Shown here: positions 44,465 through 45,454 of the stretch, one piece after another | How positions within the stretch are numbered: the stretch's first letter is position 1 | Layout: each line of letters starts with the position of its first letter | Source of the DNA: Bacteroidota bacterium | GTDB taxonomy: Bacteria; Bacteroidota; Ignavibacteria; Ignavibacteriales; Melioribacteraceae | NCBI GenBank assembly: GCA_018818165.1 | Contig: JAHISP010000049.1 | Span: forward strand, 1 to 45,454 | DNA length: 45,454 nt | Reading direction: 5' to 3' | The notes under the pieces: generated by a model | Databases searched by the model: none | What the model was told of the DNA's origin: nothing | Seen by the model: only the letters and a program-made list of their open reading frames with translations | Program-made: the position numbers and the translations under genes

Positions 44465-44475
44465 GTTAAAGTAAA

Positions 44476-45195
44476 ATGTATAAAATTAATCTATCAAATT
44501 TTGAAGGTCCATTAGATTTGCTTCTCTTTTTTATAAAGAGAGATGAATTAGATATTTACGATATTCCAATTTCTAATATTACTTCGGAATATATGGTTTA
44601 CCTTGAGTTGATGGAAAAATTGGATCTTGAAGCAGCAGGTGATTTTATACTAATGGCTTCAACGCTTATGCAAATTAAAGCAAAAATGATGCTTCCAAAA
44701 GTGAAAAATGAAAAGGGAGAAGAAATTGATCCTCGTATGGATTTAGTTAATGCTCTATTGGAATATAAAAGATATAAAGAAATGTCGGAAGAATTATCCA
44801 TTCAGGAAATGCAGGAAAGAAGAATAAAATATCGAGGTAACTTTTTAGGAGATGAGAAAAAAGATCCGGATGAACTTGATTCACTTTTGAAAAATATTTC
44901 TGTTTACGACTTGATTAAAGCTTTTAAATCGGCATTAGAAGCTCCAAAGCCAGAACATATTCATCAAGTTGAACGGTTTAATGTCTCAATTGAAGAACAA
45001 ATGGTTGAGGTTTTAAATAAAACTGATTTTGGGAAAGAGATTTCATTTGTTGAGTTAATTAAAGGAATGGTTGAAAAACTGCGAATAGTTGTTACATTTA
45101 TTGCATTATTAGAATTAATTAAAATGGGTAAAATTGGTTTAAAGGAATCGACAGAATTTAATAATTTTATCATTTATGGAACTCAAAATGGATAA
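44476..45195 (+). CDS. scpA: Segregation and condensation protein A
   Basis: 239 aa kleisin of the SMC-ScpAB condensin. The N-terminus YKINLSNFEGPLDLLLFFIKRDELDIYDIPIS is the Smc-binding signature, followed by 'AGDFILMASTLMQIKAKMMLPK', an acidic linker and a C-terminal winged helix ('VTFIALLELIKMGKIGL'). It bridges SMC heads and ScpB to organise the chromosome. It is 11 nt after trpS and overlaps scpB by 8 nt. Confidence 0.95.
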   Translation: MYKINLSNFEGPLDLLLFFIKRDELDIYDIPISNITSEYMVYLELMEKLDLEAAGDFILMASTLMQIKAKMMLPKVKNEKGEEIDPRMDLVNALLEYKRYKEMSEELSIQEMQERRIKYRGNFLGDEKKDPDELDSLLKNISVYDLIKAFKSALEAPKPEHIHQVERFNVSIEEQMVEVLNKTDFGKEISFVELIKGMVEKLRIVVTFIALLELIKMGKIGLKESTEFNNFIIYGTQNG

Positions 45196-45454
45196 TATTT
45201 ACAATTCAATAATTGAAGCGCTAATATTTTCCTCAGATGATCCTATTCCTTCATCTGAAATTATTAAAGCAATTAAAGAAATTGATGGAAGTGACACCGA
45301 AATTACTCCTAAAGATGTAGAAACTGCCGTTGATTATCTAAATGAAAAATATGAAGATGATGAAAAATCGTTCAGTATTAAGAGAATTGCAAATGGATTC
45401 GCTTTTGGAACTAAATCAGAGTATGCAAAATATGTTGGATTTCTATCATCAGTA
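45188..45454 (+). CDS. scpB: Segregation and condensation protein B, 5' part (runs off the right edge)
   Basis: 89 codons visible from ATG 45188. The start NIYNSIIEALIFSSDDPIPSSEIIKAI is the first winged-helix domain of ScpB, and 'DYLNEKYEDDEKSFSIKRIANGFAFGTKSEY' continues the family pattern. It overlaps the end of scpA by 8 nt, as expected for the ScpA-ScpB pair. The C-terminal half is outside the window. Confidence 0.92.
   Translation, partial: MDNIYNSIIEALIFSSDDPIPSSEIIKAIKEIDGSDTEITPKDVETAVDYLNEKYEDDEKSFSIKRIANGFAFGTKSEYAKYVGFLSSV

Overview
The window is AT-rich (about 30% GC by eye), densely coding chromosome. It has no rRNA, tRNA, CRISPR array, insertion sequence or phage gene that I can recognise. 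The gene content suggests a member of the Bacteroidota/Chlorobiota (FCB) group, most likely an Ignavibacteria-like lineage. Pointers are a FadL/OmpP1-type outer-membrane protein next to an SGNH lipoprotein, an ExbB-ExbD-ExbD cluster, a PabB-PabC fusion, SPOR and MCE proteins and MutS2. Unlike typical Bacteroidetes, many genes have good Shine-Dalgarno sequences and several promoters look like TTGACA-17-TATAAT. The taxonomic call is an inference.

Left end (1-900): a 5' fragment of a minus-strand O-acetylhomoserine sulfhydrylase gene (metY-like), preceded by a SAM-I riboswitch, a terminator hairpin and a promoter. Divergent from it is a second strong promoter. It is followed at once by an undescribed 49-codon ORF whose last 21 codons include 15 Ile/Leu/Val codons, then by interleaved RNA hairpins, then by ilvD. 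This looks like a branched-chain amino-acid attenuator.

900-12116: one long plus-strand biosynthetic cluster, ilvD-ilvB-ilvN-ilvC-leuB-leuA-leuC-leuD-cimA. With LeuCD and LeuB shared between leucine synthesis and the citramalate route, it could make valine, leucine and isoleucine from pyruvate and acetyl-CoA without threonine deaminase; only the final transaminase is missing.

12125-17513: a terminator, an unknown lipoprotein, pdxJ, a lone STAS-like protein on the minus strand, a fused pabB-pabC, then a 1.3-kb region without a confident gene. That region holds decayed palindromic repeats and a possible 51-codon ORF behind a sigma-54-like site.

17514-23792: a tightly overlapping operon (polyprenyl synthetase, HPr, enzyme I, small lipoprotein) that converges on polA.

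23903-28298: a secreted endonuclease/exonuclease/phosphatase-fold protein, a PAS histidine kinase and an NtrC-type sigma-54 activator. A sigma-54-like promoter then precedes a small exported protein that has its own strong terminator.

28639-45454: exbB-exbD-exbD with a near-consensus promoter, then mostly housekeeping genes: YqeY-like, CvpA, mutS2, FadL-like porin, SGNH lipoprotein, SPOR lipoprotein, ssb, CNNM/CorC-type protein, coiled-coil membrane protein, MCE protein, gamma-glutamyltransferase, acpS, a YbaK-type deacylase, a tryptophanyl-tRNA synthetase with an iron-sulfur-type cysteine motif, scpA, and the start of scpB running off the right edge.
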